DNA of 64,000 bases from Roseicyclus sp965662675 (GTDB taxonomy: Bacteria > Pseudomonadota > Alphaproteobacteria > Rhodobacterales > Rhodobacteraceae), in assembly GCF_965662675.1 (NCBI RefSeq), contig NZ_CBFIIK010000004.1, positions 30,510 through 94,509 of the forward strand, in the 5' to 3' direction. The stretch's first letter is position 1. Each line of letters begins with the position of its first letter. The translations under genes and the position numbers were made by a program. The notes below the pieces were generated by a model, which made no database searches, was not told where the DNA came from, and saw only the letters and a program-made list of their open reading frames with translations. Shown here one piece after another: positions 61,708-64,000 of the stretch.

Positions 61708-62613
61708 ATGGCCCGCCGCTACACATCGGATCTTGGATGGAATGATGTTACGCCGAAGTCGGTTTTTCTCAACCGCCGCCAGTTGATCGCCGGATCGGGC
61801 GCGATGATCGGCGCGGGCTTGGCCGGGTCTGTTGTGCATGCACAAGGCGATCTGGAGCCCAATAGCTGGGAAGACATCACGACCTACAACAACTTCTATG
61901 AATTCGGCACGCGTAAGGAAGACCCGGCGCGCTTTGCCTCGATGCTGACCACCCAACCTTGGTCGATCGTCATCGACGGGATGGTCGACAACCCCGGCAC
62001 CTATAGCTTCGAGCAGATCCTCGAGGGGATGACCATCGAAGAGCGCATCTATCGCTTTCGCTGCGTCGAGGCATGGTCGATGGTCATTCCGTGGAACGGG
62101 TTCGAGCTGGCCGATCTGCTGGCGCGTGTCGGTGTGCAAGAGGGTGCGCGCTATGTCGCCTTTGAAACCGCGTTCCGCCCCGATGAGATGCCCGGTGTCC
62201 GCCTGCCGGTTCTGGATTGGCCTTATCGTGAAGGTTTGCGCCTCGACGAGGCCATGCACCCGCTGACGATTATGGCGACAGGCATCTATGGTGAGGCCAT
62301 GCCCAATCAGAACGGTGCGCCCATCCGTTTGGTTGTGCCGTGGAAATACGGGTTCAAATCGATCAAGTCGATCGTGCGGATCACACTGACCGATACGGAG
62401 CCCTATGCCAGCTGGAATGCGGCCCAGCCCGATGAGTATGGCTTCTATAGTAATGTGAACCCGAATGTGGATCACCCGCGCTGGAGCCAAGCGACGGAAC
62501 GCCGGATCGGTGGCGGGCTGTTCGCGGGCCGTGTTCCGACCCTGATGTTCAATGGCTACGAACAAGAGGTCGCGTCGCTTTACGAAGGCATGGACCTGTC
62601 GGTCTCGTTCTAG
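61708..62613 (+). CDS. msrP: Protein-methionine-sulfoxide reductase catalytic subunit MsrP
   Basis: MsrP (formerly YedY) is a periplasmic molybdopterin enzyme that repairs oxidised methionine in envelope proteins, with electrons from MsrQ. A twin-arginine signal is seen (NRRQLIAGSGAMIG, about residues 23-36). The Mo-ligand Cys is in the RCVEAWSMVIPW motif. Length is 301 aa. GGGAGG precedes the ATG at 61708. msrQ follows after 4 nt. Confidence 0.95.
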   Translation: MARRYTSDLGWNDVTPKSVFLNRRQLIAGSGAMIGAGLAGSVVHAQGDLEPNSWEDITTYNNFYEFGTRKEDPARFASMLTTQPWSIVIDGMVDNPGTYSFEQILEGMTIEERIYRFRCVEAWSMVIPWNGFELADLLARVGVQEGARYVAFETAFRPDEMPGVRLPVLDWPYREGLRLDEAMHPLTIMATGIYGEAMPNQNGAPIRLVVPWKYGFKSIKSIVRITLTDTEPYASWNAAQPDEYGFYSNVNPNVDHPRWSQATERRIGGGLFAGRVPTLMFNGYEQEVASLYEGMDLSVSF

Positions 62614-62617
62614 GGTG

Positions 62618-63247
62618 ATGGCGAACCCCATCGGCGCCACGCTTATTCAGCAAGGCAACGCAGTGCTGCGCCGTGTTCCCGCATGGCTACTATATATACT
62701 AGGGGCTGGCTGGGCTGTTTGGTTGTTCTGGCTGGCCGCGACCGGGGGTCTTGGGGTTGAACCGATCGAGGCGCTGGAACACCGCTATGGTAAACTGGCC
62801 CTACAGCTGATCGTGATCGGTCTGGCCGTCACGCCATTGCGGCGATGGACCGGGCTGAACCTCATGCCCTTTCGCCGTGCGATCGGTGTGACCGCCTTTT
62901 TCTATGTGACGGCGCATTTGCTGGTCTGGGCGATTCTCGATGTGCAGACGCTTTCTGCGATCTGGGCCGATATCGTGAAGCGGCCCTATGTGACGATCGG
63001 GATGGCGGGTTTCATTCTCCTTCTGCCGCTTGCGCTCACATCCAATGATCTGGCGCTGCGGCGCTTGGGGCCGGCGCGTTGGCGCTTGATACACAAACTG
63101 GCCTATCCGGCGGCGATTCTCGGTGCGCTGCATTACATCTGGCTGGCCAAGGGCATCCAGATCGAACCTCTGGTCTATTTCCTGGCCGTCATCGGGTTGC
63201 TGGCGCTGCGTGTTCGGCTGCGTCGGCCGCGAGTCGCGACGCAATAG
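62618..63247 (+). CDS. msrQ: Protein-methionine-sulfoxide reductase haem-binding subunit MsrQ
   Basis: MsrQ is the membrane b-haem protein that passes electrons from the respiratory chain to MsrP. The 209-residue protein has about six transmembrane segments and conserved haem-ligand His residues (VTAHLLVW, LIHKLAYPA, GALHYIWLAKG). It directly follows msrP. Confidence 0.93.
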   Translation: MANPIGATLIQQGNAVLRRVPAWLLYILGAGWAVWLFWLAATGGLGVEPIEALEHRYGKLALQLIVIGLAVTPLRRWTGLNLMPFRRAIGVTAFFYVTAHLLVWAILDVQTLSAIWADIVKRPYVTIGMAGFILLLPLALTSNDLALRRLGPARWRLIHKLAYPAAILGALHYIWLAKGIQIEPLVYFLAVIGLLALRVRLRRPRVATQ

Positions 63248-63877
63248 GCGGCGACTCGGCGCAAGCCCATCAATATATGGGGGGTGTTCGCCGCTTTGGC
63301 ACAATTCTGCCGGATTTCGCGCTGGCGAGTCGCGATCGAAAACTTGGACGACGGCAAAAAACGGCCCTTCGCCAAAGAAATTTAACGGATTAAACTCCTG
63401 TTTTATTGAGGAAATACCCCCTCAGTGCAAAAAATCTCATCTTTGTGCAAAAAAGACCTTGCAGCCCCCCGGCCCCATCCGTAAATACCCCCTCACCGGC
63501 GGCGCTGAGGTGCCAACGGGAAGCCAAACGAGGCCGCGCCGAAAGGCAAAGCTGCGGGAGGCAAACAAAAAACTGAGACACACTGAGGCGGGCAGCGCTC
63601 ATAAGGAAGAGCGCAGTCGGTTGATTTTTGTCTCTAGCTCTTTGAAATTGCTGGTTTCTGAAGAGATATGCGGGCGGTTTGGTCCATTCGATGGATCATC
63701 CTCTGTATATCGCGCTCTTAGGGCTTCGGTCCGATGATAGAGTGTCAGCTTCACTGTTTGGACGGCTTTCGGTTTCTGATGAAACCCGAAGCACAACAAA
63801 CAGAGACTGTCCCTTCCTAGCCGGAAGGGACGATGTGCAGAGGTTCGAACGTCAAGGATAAGCTGGTAACAGCTTTT
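63248..63877 (+). promoter_or_regulatory. Ribosomal RNA operon upstream and leader region
   Basis: There is no credible gene here. Seen in order: a 13-bp direct repeat AAATACCCCCTCA (63412-63424 and 63483-63495); GTGCAAAAAA twice between them; a GCGCTC/GAGCGC stem (63595-63614); a boxA-like antitermination sequence GCTCTTTGAAA (63637-63647); and a 9-bp stem GTCCCTTCC/GGAAGGGAC (63809-63831) close to the 16S start. The exact promoter cannot be placed by eye. Confidence 0.5.
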
Positions 63878-64000
63878 CAACTTGAGAGTTTGATCCTGGC
63901 TCAGAACGAACGCTGGCGGCAGGCCTAACACATGCAAGTCGAGCGAGATCTTCGGATCTAGCGGCGGACGGGTGAGTAACGCGTGGGAACGTGCCCTTCT
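63878..64000 (+). rRNA. 16S ribosomal RNA, 5' end (cut by window edge)
   Basis: CAACTTGAGAGTTTGATCCT followed by GGCTCAGAACGAACGCTGGC is the conserved 16S 5' end, and the stretch runs on through GTGAGTAACGCGTGGGAACG. It fits an alphaproteobacterial, Rhodobacterales-like 16S. The start is approximate to a few bases. Confidence 0.97.

Noticed and set aside
63412..63495. Two 13-bp repeats as a mini CRISPR array
   Set aside because: Only two short copies, 71 bp apart, with smaller repeats inside; no cas genes in the window.
63123..63737. Plus-strand frame of 204 codons before the 16S gene
   Set aside because: It starts inside msrQ in another frame and runs through the rRNA leader; the leader features explain this DNA better.
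63599..63937. Minus-strand frame of 112 codons overlapping the 16S start
   Set aside because: It runs antisense into rRNA and its leader and is not credible as a gene.

Overview
The window is high-GC alphaproteobacterial DNA that fits the order Rhodobacterales. It carries a Rhodobacter/Roseobacter-type photosynthesis gene cluster, spheroidene-type carotenoid genes (crtA), a tspO gene directly after crtB, and at the right edge the first ~120 nt of a 16S rRNA gene with an alphaproteobacterial 5' end. The genus cannot be fixed from the sequence alone. The aerobic ring cyclase gene acsF is present and no bchE is seen here, so an aerobic or facultatively aerobic anoxygenic phototroph is likely.

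Layout. (1) 1-16.2 kb: a tightly packed plus-strand set bchF-N-B-H-L-M-lhaA-puhA-B-C-(98-aa unknown)-acsF-puhE-hemA-cycA, covering bacteriochlorophyll synthesis, reaction-centre H subunit and assembly factors, 5-aminolevulinate supply and cytochrome c2. (2) 16.2-23.7 kb: minus-strand crtA-bchI-D-O (each pair overlapping by 4 nt) facing divergent crtI-crtB-tspO. Three exact TGT-N12-ACA sites, the PpsR/CrtJ motif, lie before bchF and on both promoters of the crtA/crtI divergent region. (3) 23.8-29.2 kb: the housekeeping operon rimP-nusA-ylxR-infB (minus), which bounds the photosynthesis genes. Its leader has a promoter and a hairpin-plus-U-tract just before rimP, which looks like an attenuator. 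(4) 29.4-41.5 kb: glutathione-dependent formaldehyde oxidation (adhC-type dehydrogenase and S-formylglutathione hydrolase), small enzymes, a TetR regulator, an AEC transporter, an Fe-S old-yellow-enzyme type reductase, three poorly known genes and ilvD. (5) 41.6-53 kb: CPBP protease, dapE, a pair of overlapping Hint-domain genes, a Crp/Fnr regulator with a DUF2892 gene, an exported MsrA, lysine/saccharopine and amidase genes, type-B ribosomal protein L36 and tRNA-Val(GAC). (6) 53-63.3 kb: N-formylglutamate amidohydrolase-like gene, dinB, SPFH/NfeD pair, pyrF, clpB, two tandem fasciclin genes and the periplasmic methionine sulfoxide reductase pair msrP-msrQ. (7) 63.25-64 kb: ribosomal RNA operon leader and the 5' end of 16S rRNA.

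Main observations. A family of GC-rich palindromic elements with a common tail occurs at least five times. Three copies sit between convergent genes, one separates bchN from bchB inside the operon, and one lies in frame inside the bchB coding sequence, where it encodes part of the inter-domain linker. The second protein of the Hint pair has lost both expected catalytic residues (Cys to Ala, His to Thr). No mobile element, integrase, CRISPR array or defence island was found.
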